The notes beneath the pieces were generated by a model that searched no databases, had not been told where the DNA came from, and saw nothing but the letters and a program-made list of their open reading frames with translations. A program made the translations under genes and the position numbers. Shown here piece after piece: positions 37,901-49,300 of a stretch of 64,000 nucleotides of DNA (the first letter of the stretch is position 1; the number at the start of each line of letters is the position of its first letter). The DNA is from Embiotoca jacksoni (Eukaryota; Chordata; Actinopteri; Embiotocidae): positions 20,068,024 to 20,132,023 of the forward strand of contig JAKOON010000010.1 in the NCBI GenBank assembly GCA_022577435.1. The letters are read 5' to 3'.

Positions 37901-40900
37901 CGAGGCTAAGTAGTGTGACCCTGCAATGTCATCTTGAAACGTGTGAGTGCTGTAAATCCTTGGGAAGACGATAAGCTGAAGTGCGAGTGCTTCCTCAGAT
38001 GCAGGGAGCGTTATTGAATGCCATTCTCACTGTTCTGTTTCCCCGTCAGGAAGGGCTTCGGTGATGAATGACATCCTGCACTGCTGTTGTTGTTGTTTTT
38101 TTTTTTGTTTTTTTTCCTCACTCTCTTCAGCTATTTTATGCTCCCTCAATCAAAGATATTCACAGTAACACCCCACCTCTCATGTCTCTCCTGCAACTCC
38201 TGTGTCTCCGCCCTCACGTACACAAAGAAAACAGAAAACAGGGAAATCATTCATGGCGCTTTAAGAACGGGCGCTCTGATCTACAGTCGGTGCTCCTATA
38301 AACATCGCTGGTGAACTGCTCTCGCAGTCAAGGAACCTGGGCTATTACCGAGCCAGGTGTATCATATTTCTCCGTCCACCCCCTCAGGCAACATCTGAGG
38401 ACGGAGTGATTTTCTATTGTTTTTTTTCTTATATAGGCCAGGGTTTATCAGTTCACGTGCAGACGTGCCTCTGGCAGCTCTGTGTGGTTTAGAGACAGTA
38501 TGTCCTCTGTACCAGCCTCATTAAAAGAGGTACGGTTCGGTAGGCAGCAAACACACCCTCAATCACCCACCCACCCATCTCCGTCTTTGTCCCCACTCTG
38601 GTCCCATCTCCATTAACTCATCCCCATCACCTTTCATCATTCCTCCCACCACTGCTCACTGCTCAAGCTCAACAGCCTGCAGCTCTATCAGCAAATACTG
38701 CCGGCTCTGCAGTAGCAGTGATGACGTCCATTCACTAACTACTACACTTTGTAATTCATTATAATGTGTTGTACTTGTCACATTAACAGAATCTTGAGTT
38801 TGGCTTTGAATGTGAACGGACCACAAACGTTCACCAACATGGGGTCAGATTGTTGTTCATGTCTCTCGAGTTAGTCTCTGGTCCAATTTGATTCCTTGTC
38901 ATTCATTAATTAGCCTCCTCCCTCTTGACCTCCAGGTGCAGCAGAAGCAAAGTGTGAGTGGTGAAGACGAGGGGAACGACTCCGAGACGCTGGTCCGTGA
39001 GTCTGATAGTCAGTATGGGACCTGGGAGACCGGACTGCGCACTGATGACAGGTAAACACACCTCAAGCTGTCTCCGATACCCAGAAATGTGATGTCTTTT
39101 AATGTGTTTAGTGTGTTTATGTGCAAACAGCACAAGTCAATGGTCCCAAACTATTGGGACTGTCCACTGCAACTGCGATAGGTCAATGTTGAAGACAGAA
39201 GTGTCAAAACAATGTAATGCATGTTTACAACAGATGTTTAAAGTGATGATTTTTATGTTCATTTTGCTTCTAAATAGTTCATTTCATCAAAACTGGATTT
39301 AACTTTAATTGAAACCTGCTAAAGTCTTGAATGTAAGACTGGCATGTAAAACGTTAACTGAAAGAACTAATCATGGAAGAATTGGAACAAGGAAGTACAC
39401 ACTAGTCTATACATGCAAAAGCTGAAGGCTGCGCCTCAGTTAACTTAGATTTTTTTTTAAAGGCACGATCAATAAAAATGTTTAAAACCAGCAGCAACAA
39501 CCTTAATTATAGGACTTGTATGTAATTTAGATTAAATATTGTTTTGTTTACAGACATTTCAGGTCCATTAACAAGAGGTTCATGGACTATCGTAAAGGTT
39601 GTTTTTAAATGAATATTGCAGAAAGCCTTGTAAAGATCTAAAATAGAATGAGATGACTTCATTAAAAAATCGAATTGTGCCGAATCTCTGCAACCATTTA
39701 TAAAACACCGTTTTCGTTTGATTTGTAATCAGATTTGAGATTCTGACCAAATCTTTTCATAACAGATGCTCTGATATGAATTGTTTGACTGATAAAGCCA
39801 CGTTATCTTTTGAAAGCAATTCCCCTGAAGCCCAAACATGAATGAATCCTAACAAGTATTTCCTGTATAACCTCCACCTGATCGTGGTGACAAAAGACAG
39901 AAGGACACAGCCTCACTAAAATAACTTCAGTGTTTTCTCATATGCAGATGGATCCTCTAATTACTGACAGGTCCTCTGTCAGTAATTATATTGTAATGGA
40001 TTGCTGACCTCCTGTGGCCAAAAGATATCACAACAATAACAGACAGAACATGTACATTGTACAGTATGTTATACAAATCTGTTTCGTGTATCCCTGTCTG
40101 GGTGACGAGGGAGTTTGTGAAGTCTGTTTTTAGGTGTGAAGTCATCTTCATCATTTCTTCCCACAGTCTTGACAGAAATAACAGAAAAGTTATTACTCTG
40201 ATTGTGTTTGACCTGATCTCAGAGCTGTTCTCAGAAGTATTTGAAACTTCTATTTTTCTTTTGTATGTATGGCAGCTTGACACCTGCCACTCCCAGTTCA
40301 GAGAGCAACTTCAGTCCTTCACCAAGGAAACCCACCTCACCCCTCACGCCAGGTGATGCGGCCTCACAGTTTGAAACTGACACTCCAGATGGCCTCTCTC
40401 CTTTGTCCTCATCTGAGAGCCAGCCACTCGCTTTCCCTGATGTAAGTGTTGACCACTGCTCAGTTCACCATTACCGGCCTGTCATGCGTGTTGTGGCTGC
40501 ACTGACACTTGTATTCTCCATAATGTCACATGTTTTCTGATTCATCTTCTCCTTTTTGTGTCTCGATATCCAGACTCCGATCGCTCTGTTGGACACCAGC
40601 GCTCTCCGCTCTAGAGCCCAGCTGGGGAAGAGACGAGCCCCGCGGACACGGCCGTCCAGGGCGGCCCGTCAGAGTGCCGGGCCGGCAGAGAGAGAGGGAG
40701 AGGGAGAGGGAGAGGACTGGCTTTACCGAGACTCCACAGGTTCATACTATTAAGTCTGCATTCATCTTCATATTGGCACTAAACAAGACAAGCTAAAACA
40801 TTAATGAAGCTCTTAAAAGTGCACCCCTCCTCCTATCGACTATATGCTTGTATTTGACACGAGGTGCTTTTCTACCTGCAGCCACTTTCCCCAGGGAACA

Positions 40901-42018
40901 GGAACCTTTTGATGTTCCACTGGAGCAATGAGGGTCCAAATTAAGTTCCAAGGAAATAGTTTTAACTTCATAAAAGTCCCAGTTTGGTGGTTTGTTAATG
41001 TTAAAGTTCAGGAACTTTTAAGTTTGGGGCATGCAGCATGAAACAGTTCTAATGGATCAAGTATGATTGCATTTACGCAGCATTGTTTACACCTTTAAAT
41101 TTACAATTTGAAAAAAATCTACAAACTAAAAATGTGTTGATTTGCTTTGACGACAATGATCAGGATGAGGGTAAGAGATTTTATAACAGGTTGCCTGAGG
41201 ACGAGGATCTGCTTCTGCAGAGGACGACAGAGAATTTGAATCTGTCGCACTGGTCATACATCAGCAGAATCATTTGCCTAACCGTGCCGGGCCTTTGGCC
41301 CTGCTGTAGAAATGCAAATCACAATAGCCTGGAGGACCTTCTACCCCTGGGAGAGTTCTAGGAAAAGTACTGAACCTTTTTTTGTCCTCTCCATATGGCA
41401 GAGGCAAAGGCTGAGAGTAAAGATGATGACTCAGACTCTGAGGAGCCAGCCAGAGGAGCCTCTCAGCCACAGAGGATCGCTCTGTTCCCTGGAGTGGATC
41501 CTTCAGCTTTAAAGGTGAGCCAGCATGTTTGGTAACTCGTCCTGATGCAGTGAATAACAATTTGCACCAGGCAGGCTTTGCATTGGTCACTTCTTCTTTT
41601 GCACAATACTTTCTTTTGCAATGTGTTCTTTCATTTTAAACTCACATTGAATGCATAATGAACTTTACAAAATATGTCCCACTCTGTTGTCAGGCCCAGC
41701 TGAGGAAGAGAGGTGACTCCGACAATCAATTTGATGCACCCACTCCTTCTCCCTCCCAGCTGTCCCGTTCTCCCAAGTCCCCGTTCCTCCCTCGGGCAGC
41801 GCGCGTGCTGCCCCCACCTGGCGGGAAAGAAAATGGGTGAGCAACACCAGTCGGATTAAAATAAGTTTTCTCTCTCGCGTAATTAAGCACAATGTTTTGT
41901 TACAATTGCCCGCTTAACTTCTGCTGTCTCTTATCTTTGTAGTGAGGAAGACTCACCTCAGTGGTTGAAAGAGCTGAAGACTAAGAAGCGCTTGAGTCAC
42001 TATGAAAATGAGAGCTAA
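21234..42018 (+). CDS. kiaa1671: KIAA1671 orthologue (tankyrase-binding-protein-like), about 1,813 aa
   Basis: A large, mostly disordered protein related to TNKS1BP1, with a conserved C-terminal tankyrase-binding-protein domain; its molecular role is poorly known. Coding exons: 21234-22552, 22662-22746, 23724-26576, 27109-27234, 32432-32710, 38936-39051, 40276-40441, 40574-40739, 41402-41514, 41694-41836, 41943-42018. All phases agree and total 1,814 codons with stop (human about 1,806 aa). Evidence: N-terminal MAAQVEV, proline-rich repeats (KPRLSPKP, LAPKPRP), RPVSSIFPGSP and RRPLSADLTSKFE near residues 250-290, and a C-terminus with SLTPATPSSE, DWLYRDST, RIALFPGVDPSALKAQLRKR, SPQWLKELKTKKRLSHYENES. 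Residues about 810-1213 form an extremely charged E/R/K/Q helix. The start is the ATG matching the human MATRVEV start. The donor after 40739 is GTTCAT, unusually weak. Exon 32432-32710 may also be a first exon. Confidence 0.9.
22747..23723. other. kiaa1671 intron between exon 2 and the giant exon
   Basis: About 980 bp. It contains a CA run at 23175-23193; nothing else is recognisable. Confidence 0.6.
24750..25960 (+). repeat. repeat-rich segment coding the charged helix of kiaa1671
   Basis: Inside the giant exon, about 400 codons are almost entirely Glu, Arg, Lys, Gln and Leu. A 99-bp (33-codon) unit lies in tandem at 24972-25070 and 25071-25169, both copies carrying LQELERVKQRELER. A second, more diverged pair starts at about 25353 and 25746, sharing QLLEF and KMERE(E/Q)AEKMR, 393 bp (131 codons) apart. 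This pattern shows growth by in-frame duplication. Confidence 0.85.
27235..32431. other. large kiaa1671 intron with possible internal promoter
   Basis: The 5.2-kb intron contains a TG run at 27448-27467 and a candidate alternative first exon at 28944-29009. A stretch from about 31,000 to 32,430 is less AT-rich and reads like untranslated exon sequence upstream of the ATG at 32438. No other recognisable coding exon or repeat family was seen. Confidence 0.45.
32438..32710 (+). CDS. kiaa1671: internal-start exon of kiaa1671, likely short isoform
   Basis: A 91-codon frame starting MEYLGDKLSVAQTQVSGWVG and ending RRRTAPNTPTA at a GTAAGA donor. Upstream of the ATG there is only a weak acceptor (ACCAG, poor pyrimidine tract), although it would keep phase 0. 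The ATG could therefore open a separate transcript of about 350 aa made of this exon plus the C-terminal tankyrase-binding-like domain. The exon is rich in Ser and Arg (SLRSLASRSRESIRRFSLRS), suggesting phosphorylation sites. The isoform is inferred; inclusion of the exon in the long form is equally possible. Confidence 0.6.
34636..34690 (-). repeat. retroposon 3' tail, minus orientation
   Basis: GTTTATTTATATAGCACATT followed by TATACGCAACAT is the reverse complement of the ending shared by many fish LINEs and SINEs (AATGTGCTATATAAATAAAC). Only the tail is recognisable; the body is decayed. Confidence 0.5.
36990..37808 (+). mobile_element. decayed mariner-like element
   Basis: The left end reads CGAGGGTGGATCAAAAAGTC after a TA. 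About 815 bp further on, the reverse complement of the right end gives CGAGGGGCAATCAACCGTTC before a TG, with the inner ACGGTTCCTGT/ACCGTTCCTGT also shared. On the plus strand a short frame includes KLEQKAHIQFCV, like the N-terminus of mariner transposases (EQRANIKFC type). The remaining frame is broken. Confidence 0.45.
37852..37899. repeat. (TG)n microsatellite, about 48 bp
   Basis: An uninterrupted TG dinucleotide run in the kiaa1671 intron. Confidence 0.95.
39052..40275. other. kiaa1671 intron, nothing recognisable
   Basis: About 1.2 kb of AT-rich intron. A short inverted repeat around 39956-39985 (AATTACTGACAGG with its complement) is the only structure noted. Confidence 0.5.
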
Positions 42019-43815
42019 GTACATAAAGAGGTGAGATCGTTTTTGAGTGTTCACTTTGTCTTCATTTAAAAAAAATTAACAAGAAAAGCTTTGACACCTG
42101 TTCTCCTTCTTCTCCCCTGAAGGGTGCCTTAACAGATGAATCTGAAACAGAAGCCTTAACGTTTGACCCAGAGAGTAGGAAGGGGTGAATCCACAGCTGC
42201 TGATGTTTTTTTTTCCTTCCCATTTTTTTGTTGTTGTTTTTTTTTTTTTTGTTCTCTTCCCATCTGGGTCGATAAATGTGCATGGTGCCTTTTTTTTAAT
42301 GGAACGTCTCTGTCTTATGGAAAAAGAAAAACAACCGTGGAGAAAAACATCAGGCCGCTCTGCTTCAACCATTTCATGCTTTGACCCTGCGGGAGCTCTT
42401 CTTCACCAGGAGGGACTTCACACGAACGCTTTAACAGGGACCAGGAGAAGCGGGGGGGGTAGCGGGAGGGGGGGGGGGCAAAATGGAGAAAAAGACAACT
42501 GTTGGTGATTATTTCCTGTCGGGCTGCATTTCAGGAAACGGTTTACTTGCTGGGACCACAACGCCTCTTCATCCTGGACGTGCTTCATTTGCATGCTGGA
42601 AGACAATCCAGCCGATCCTTTACGAGGCGTCTGTATGTAGAAGCTGTACGAGCTGGCTGTGCGTTGCATCGGCCGTATGTGTGTGTTATCTGTGGAGGTC
42701 GTGGATGGGAGTCACACAAGCATTGTCATAGGGTAACATTTCAGACACTAATGAGTTTTGAAGATAGAGAACAAATCACCACTCACTTGATTGTCAGTGG
42801 GAGTGTGTATCATGTTAGTATCTGTAATCAGGAGATGTTATATTTGTACTATCAGCGATTCAACAAAACAGAGCTAGTTTTGGAAAAGAAAAAGCTGCAT
42901 CACTACAATAGAGGCTGCACAGCCTTTTACTTTGATACACTTCACATCCTAACAGTTGCTGCATAGTGTTTATCTTTTTGTCGGATTATCTGTTTGTCTT
43001 TGTCGACGACGGACGGGGGATTTTTGAGCAAGTGACTGTCAATCATGCACACTCCTAATCAGCACAAACACACTTCTCAATCTTTTTATTAAAACAACCA
43101 CTAATCAGCCTGTCTTCCCTCATTTTAATAGATTGTGGCTGCAAGCATCCAATATAAGCCATATTTTTCACCTGGTAGCCGTTCACACACTCCTCGATCA
43201 TGTGTTTGACGATGTTTTTTCGAGTGAATGCAATTTTTCTCTATTTTTTTTATTTTTTTTTTATCTCCCTACATAATGTGCATGCACAATCTTTGCTGTC
43301 ACATCAGGCTTTGCTCCAGCTGACGGGCTCAGAGTGTCGGGGTGTTGGCTTACACTACTCCAGTGGAGGGATGGTTTATTCACTACGCTTTTAAAAGACT
43401 ACATTGCTCAAGACAAATGTGAACATTTTGCACCTGCGTCACAGCTCAACTGTGTCTTCATCCTCACGTTTGCAATCCACCCACTTACTCTGCGCTTCTA
43501 TAAAGCACTTTGTCACTTGATGCACTACAGCACTGACCTCTGCCCCCCCTCTTGACAGCCACGTCTCGTCCTCTGTATTGTCGGCCTGCTCATGCAGTGC
43601 AAGTGAATGTGTTGATCGAGGCTTCGGAGTGATTGTCCCTGGTTTCTATGTACATGGACGTTTTATTTTATCAAAAAAATTTGAGGGTTTATTTTTTATG
43701 TCCTTCTTTGTCCTTTTTTTTTTTTTTTTATTTGAAAGTACAGATGTATATTGCACTGTGTTGTACTGGCCAGTGTCCTAAAGTGAATAAATTCTTAATA
43801 AAATTTACTTGACTG
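42019..43815 (+). other. kiaa1671 3' UTR
   Basis: Runs from the stop codon to two poly(A) signals at 43786-43791 and 43797-43802. A possible intron sits just after the stop (donor GTGAGA near 42032, acceptor CCCTGAAG near 42122). G-rich runs at 42452-42478 could form a quadruplex. Confidence 0.6.
43786..43802 (+). other. tandem polyadenylation signals of kiaa1671
   Basis: Two AATAAA hexamers five bases apart, after a TGTATTGCACTGTGTTGTAC-like stretch and followed by GACTGACACC. They end the kiaa1671 transcript by inference. Confidence 0.6.
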
Positions 43816-44031
43816 ACACCACAGCCTCTAGTACAATATTTGTTCACCATTTTTCTGGGTATTCAAGAATAATCTCATTGTTGAATTTAATAAGATCCTG
43901 TGAAACAATCGTTTTGCATAGTTTGCTGGATGCAAACCTGTGAACGGAAGTATTTGATCAGAGTTGTAAACCAATATGCGAGAAAGGAGTGAGAAACCTT
44001 TGTGTGGTTGAGGACTGGGTGTAGTCCGGGA

Positions 44032-44033
<2 letters not shown>

Positions 44034-44066
<33 letters not shown>

Positions 44067-44092
44067 TGTATGTGTATGTTTGTGTGTGTTTG
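44034..44092. repeat. (TG)n microsatellite, imperfect
   Basis: A TG run interrupted by TA and TT. It lies immediately upstream of two TGCTGA half sites in the crybb3 promoter region. Confidence 0.9.
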
Positions 44093-44401
44093 TGCTGAGC
44101 GGGGCTGTTTGCTGAATCCTCTTGGCTCTCTCTCCCCGTGCCCGCACACAGTGTTCGCTGGCAGCCGGGCGGACGGGCAGGGCAGCGTGTGCCAACACAG
44201 CTGCCTATTGAGAAGCAGCGTTACGGACACAATGTGAGCGACAGACTTGCTGTATCAACAGCTCCCCCTTTTCTGCTGTTGTGGCCAGAAATAAACCATA
44301 AATACCCCCCCTATCCCTGCCCTCTAATGGCTCAACCCCACCCAAACACCAAGTGGCACCGAAAAAGAGGGACACTACCACTTCCTAACAGGCATACCCA
44401 G
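44093..44401 (+). promoter_or_regulatory. putative crybb3 promoter and non-coding exon 1
   Basis: Two TGCTGA half sites (44093-44098 and 44110-44115) match the half-MARE bound by Maf factors in lens crystallin promoters. An ATAAATA TATA-like box lies near 44298. A donor GTAAAA at 44402 could close a roughly 75-bp first exon. Mammalian CRYBB3 also starts with a non-coding exon. The acceptor of exon 2 is either after 44616 (TTTCAG) or nearer the ATG. All of this is inferred. Confidence 0.35.
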
Positions 44402-44746
44402 GTAAAAGCCTCATTCTGGACACATAGGGAGCAATCACATTGATATAACTCCATCGCATTGGACTTAGATGGTGCTGCATCAGTGAAGACCCAGATTTTG
44501 GAGGATTTTGGTATCATGGATTGTATGGAACCTGTTAGAGGACCTGAGTGTGCAATTCACAGAATAAGATGTTATAATGTTAACAGGATGATGTCAGGCT
44601 AATTATTTTGTTTCAGGTTGAAGTTAATATTAACATTGAACTGTCCTCCGTGTGCATGTCTGTGCCCGTGTGAACCTGCATGGTGGATGGTGCTTCGTCT
44701 GTGTGTGCGCTGCTGACAAAAAGTGGAGGAGCAGTGGATCAGGAGG

Positions 44747-46248
44747 ATGTCGGAGCAGCAGAATGCCCCGGAGCAGCTGGCTGCTGGGAAGAGCCAGGGA
44801 GGAGCTGGAGCCACATATAAGGTACAGGAAGGCCCTCCTGTCTATATACTTGAGTCTAGTTATTGGTTAAAAATATGAGTCATCCTATTATGTCTCCTGG
44901 TGGACAAACCTCAGATCACTGGGTTGTTTTGAAGTGATTCCATTGCTTTCTCTGGAGGCACATTTGCTCTGTTCTGTATCATTGCCATGTGTTCTTGTTT
45001 GCCAGCATACAGCAAGCCTCTTCATGAGGCTTTTTTATCTCAAACTCCCACAGAGGGAACAGAAATAAACCCAAATGTGTTGGTTCCCTGCTGGCTGGTA
45101 AAACGCCGGTCTCTCTCTGTGCCTCTCTGTGGTCCAGGTGATGCTGTTTGAGTTCGAAAACTTCCAGGGCTGCAAGGCGGAGTTTTCTGCAGAGTGTAAA
45201 GATGTGACAGAGAAGGGGCTGGAGAAAGTTGGCTCTGTGATTGTTGAGTCAGGACCGTAAGTAAAAGCTTCATGTTCATTTACATAGTAAGAAAATATTT
45301 TGCTAGATAAGTTGGTCATCCGGTGAAACTCTTCTTTCTTTTTCCTCACAGCTGGGTGGGTTTCGATCGTCACGGCTACGCAGGGGAGCAGTTTATTCTG
45401 GAGAAGGGCGAGTACCCACGCTGGGACACCTGGACCAACAGTCAGAACAGCTACTCCCTCTTCTCTCTAAGGCCTCTCAAAGTGGTGTGTGATTAGTCTC
45501 AATGCAAAACTGACACTACAGCCATTCAGATCCTAAAACTTACAGCAGACACAAAAATGTGCAGCGTTAATGTCCACATATGACTTTTTTTTTTCGATAG
45601 TTTTTTTTTTTTTACCTCATTGCAAACTGTAAATCACTGTTTCACTCAATCAACTGGAGACACTGAGAAGTATCCATGTGTCTGTTTCCCCTCTATAGGA
45701 CAGTGCTGAACACAAGCTACACCTGTATGAGAACCCTGGCTTTACCGGCAGGAAGATGGAGATTGTTGATGATGATGTGCCCAGTTTGTGGGGCCACGGT
45801 TTTCAGGATCGTGTAGCAAGTGTCAAGGCTCTTAACGGAACGTAAGATCCTCCTCACATCCCCATTTCAACCATTTCACAGTTTACTCCCGGCGTTTCTT
45901 TTGTTTATTTCTACCAGACTCCAGGCTATTGATGCTGGTGTTGTGTGAGGATATTCTGTGACAAATCTCACAGTTTGTCTGCTTTCCCTTTCTTTCAGAT
46001 GGGTTGGCTACATGTACCCAGGCTACAGGGGTCGCCAGTTTATCTTTGAGAGAGGAGATTTCAAGCATTGGAACGACTGGGAGGCCCCTGCGCCCCAGAT
46101 CCAGTCTGTCCGACGTGTGCGGGACATGCAGTGGCACAAGAGGGGCTGTTTCAGCGTTCCTGACCCGGCTCCGGCTCCCGGCCCCGTCCCAGACCCCGAC
46201 CCCGCCCCAGCACCTCCTGCCCCTCCCGCTACAGCTGGAGCCAGCTGA
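44747..46248 (+). CDS. crybb3: beta-B3 crystallin with an extended C-terminus, 239 aa
   Basis: A structural lens protein of the beta/gamma-crystallin superfamily, with two domains of two Greek keys each. Coding exons: 44747-44821, 45138-45256, 45352-45484, 45699-45841, 45999-46248; sizes 119, 133 and 143 are diagnostic for beta-crystallin Greek-key exons. The N-terminal arm reads MSEQQNAPEQLAAGKSQGG, very close to human CRYBB3. Further identities are KVGSVIVESGPWVGF, LEKGEYPRWDTWTNS, MEIVDDDVPSLWGHGFQDRV and SVRRVRDMQWHKRG. After KRGCFSV, where mammals stop within a few residues, the frame continues for about 30 residues of almost only Pro, Ala and Asp. A poly(A) signal lies at 46385-46390. 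It probably pairs with crybb2 in lens oligomers. Confidence 0.95.
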
Positions 46249-46384
46249 GCAGGATCCTCACCTGCCTCCCAACCCCTCCCACAGCCTCACCCACACCGCC
46301 AACAGTGCCCGCCCTCTGCCTTAACCTAACCACGGCAAACGCTGCTTGTGCCCAGTGAGGAGTGCCATGTATGTTTCAGTGGCC

Positions 46385-46390
46385 AATAAA
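46385..46390 (+). other. crybb3 polyadenylation signal
   Basis: AATAAA 137 bp after the stop codon, followed by a G/T-rich stretch (GTTGGTGATGTT). Confidence 0.7.
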
Positions 46391-49300
46391 AGCTGTTTGA
46401 CCTGGAATTTGTTGGTGATGTTATACTTGTAAGTCGAGGTGGAAATGGCTTTAACTGAGATGCTAAACATTTGGAAAAACCACTGTCAGAGATGTTAGAC
46501 TGACATCCATGTGGAAATAACGGAGCCGGCAGACATTTTTCCGCAAGATAAACTGCAGATGTGTTTTGAATTGAAGTCGTGTGTGCCACTTTTAATGCTC
46601 TTCCTACTTTAGTTAGACACCTCAAAACCTCATCCAGCATTAGGAGCACATGACTTATTCAGTGGATATGTGGACACGCATCTGCTTAACAGCTATGAAA
46701 ATGATGTCATGCTGTATGTATGCTTGCTATTAAAACAGAGTGCACCGCATTCCCTTCTATAGTCATCATTGTGCATTTGATGGTTATTGATCCAAATGAT
46801 GAACAGCCACCAGGTCAACATTAGAAACCCAATAACTGGAGCAATATCATGCAAATATTGAAATGTGTGTTTAAAACTATTGTAGCTTTGTTAAGATGAA
46901 TTTTCTTCTGATTATTATGAGTCAAGATGGATGTTGCACAATACAAATGGATTCCATCTGCAGACTTTTAGAGATGGAATAAAAGTGCACATGCGGGCTG
47001 TTATTTAGTAGATATTGATATAATATTCAAGAATAGGACAAATTCCCCTCATAGCATCATTATCAGTGACACAGGCCTGCATTTTATGCATGCAGGTGTG
47101 TCTTCAGATTTTCTTTTGGCAAAAAAGACACAGTCAGCCGGCTGCCATCCTCAACTACCGCACATCTGTACCATGCAGGATAATGAGGAAGATGAGTCAT
47201 CCACAGATTCTGTGGATTTTATTGTTATACACAGTGTGTATTTTGGACTGTTTCTGGGTTCAAGGTCTCCTCCTTCTTGTCCTTAAATCTTTAATAAGAC
47301 GCACACAGACAATATGGAATCAAACTGTTTTTTGCACCTTTAAAATTATTTAATAGAAAACTTTTGACACACCCACAGTCTTAGTCTCGTCATAATCACT
47401 GGATTTAGACTTAGATCTGTGTGTTGAAACTTTAGTGGCATTGTCATAAACAGCTCAGTTGTACTCAATTATTTCACCTTGCATTGATGAGTGTAAAGTA
47501 CAACCAGATATTCATATCACAAATTCTGCTTGTAATCCCAGAAAAAAAAAACAAATGATTAACTAGTGATTTCTCTCAATCTTTTCCGGCATCTATTGGA
47601 CTAAATTAAGTGTAATGAAGCGGAAAAAAAACATCAGACATCCCAAACAAATAGCTCCACCTATTTTCAGCAGCACACAACTTGAAAGAGAAAAATGTAT
47701 GAACCTGAATTGACCAAAATCCTGATTGTTCCTCAAACCGACAGACTGTCTTATAAAGCAGCCCTTTCCGGTTGTGCATTAATCAAATTTGATTCATTCT
47801 GTTCCCAACAACGAGACTTCATAACAATGCATACAGTGGCATGATGAGGTTGCTCAGAAAACGAACTTGGTGTTTTGACAATACAACAAAAACACTTTAT
47901 TTTAAATATAGAAACTATCTTAGCAGACGCCTCTCCTACATGTATTGGTCTTTATGGACTTCCACACACAAGTCAGACTGTACAGTCAGTCGAGCGCCCC
48001 TGTAGCTACGCAGGTCATCGGTACATAGTCATTGATAGTGAATGATTGTATTCCACAAAATGAAAGTATTCATTGAAATTAATTAATTCTTAAAATTATT
48101 TTTTGGGGTTTTGATCCTATGATGTCAGTGTCAATAATTAAAACAAAATCTGAAGTATAAATAGATTCTAAGTTGCTTACTTAATGGTGCAGTGCGGCCA
48201 TAACAGTAATCAATACCGATCACTGTCGATCACCATCTGAATACTGCCAGCAACAGATGTCAAGAAGAATTCAAACCTTTTACTTAATATAACAATAATA
48301 AGAATAATGTCTTATTTTTAAGTTCTAGATGCAAAGGCATAGAGGTATTCAAATTGAAAATATGTTAATATATGTATATTAATGTTAGTATGTGTATGCA
48401 TGGTCTCTTTTGCAAAAAAGATGTATAATTTTTCACCTGTATTTCAGCAATGCAGCTAGAGTACTAAACCACAGAATATTTACTGTATACTTCATTATCT
48501 CATCTTTTACACGTCAAGCAACAAGTGACTGCAAGATAAACACAGTAAAGAGAGTAAAGAGAACCCTGTGAAAGTAAACATTTAAAGTGTAAGATAATTA
48601 AAATTCAAGCACAGAAAAATGGCACCTAAGTACAGTATTTTAGAAACAAACACTTGTCCATCAGTGAAACAGAGCATCCCGCTGCACCACAAAACCTCAC
48701 ATCTAAGAACTCAACCACAGCTGAATGTCCTCAGTACTGACACACGTCCACTTTGATCTGACATATTATTGCTTGAAACCCAGCTCAAAAAAATACTTCA
48801 GTCCATGTTCACACAACATATTTGCATCAATAGACGATAATATTAAAAACTGAAACGCCGAAAGTTTGTCGACGTGCGACACGCAAGGTCATAAAAACTA
48901 AACAAAAGGGGAAGCCATTTTGTAGTGCTGCAAGAACCATTTACTTAAAAGTAAACTAACTAAAAGTAAAAATACTCCACAGCAAGCTTTCATTCAAAAT
49001 TCTACTAGTGTAAAAGTACAGAAGTGTTATTAGAGAAATGTAGTAAAAAAGATCAAAATAGACTTGGTATTCAGAATAATGGTTCCTGCAGGTGGTATAT
49101 TTTAAATGGCGTCATTGGATTCTTGATACAAATGCATCCATGTGCGTGCAGCGTTTTACTGTTAATTTGATCTACTTTAAAGTTCAGCAATTCAGTTCAT
49201 TATTGGCTCGACCTCCTCCAAAGGGTCACAACATAAATCTGAGATGATTAAAAAATGTTTTTAAAATGTATGTTTATTTTTGGGTACTGAGGGAAAATGC

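Larger units (their letters stand above)
32711..38935. other. large kiaa1671 intron with two decayed repeats
   Basis: A 6.2-kb intron. A LINE/SINE-type tail on the minus strand lies at 34636-34690, a decayed mariner-like element at about 36990-37808, and a long TG run at 37852-37899. The open frames around 35035-36466 show no family resemblance. Confidence 0.55.
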
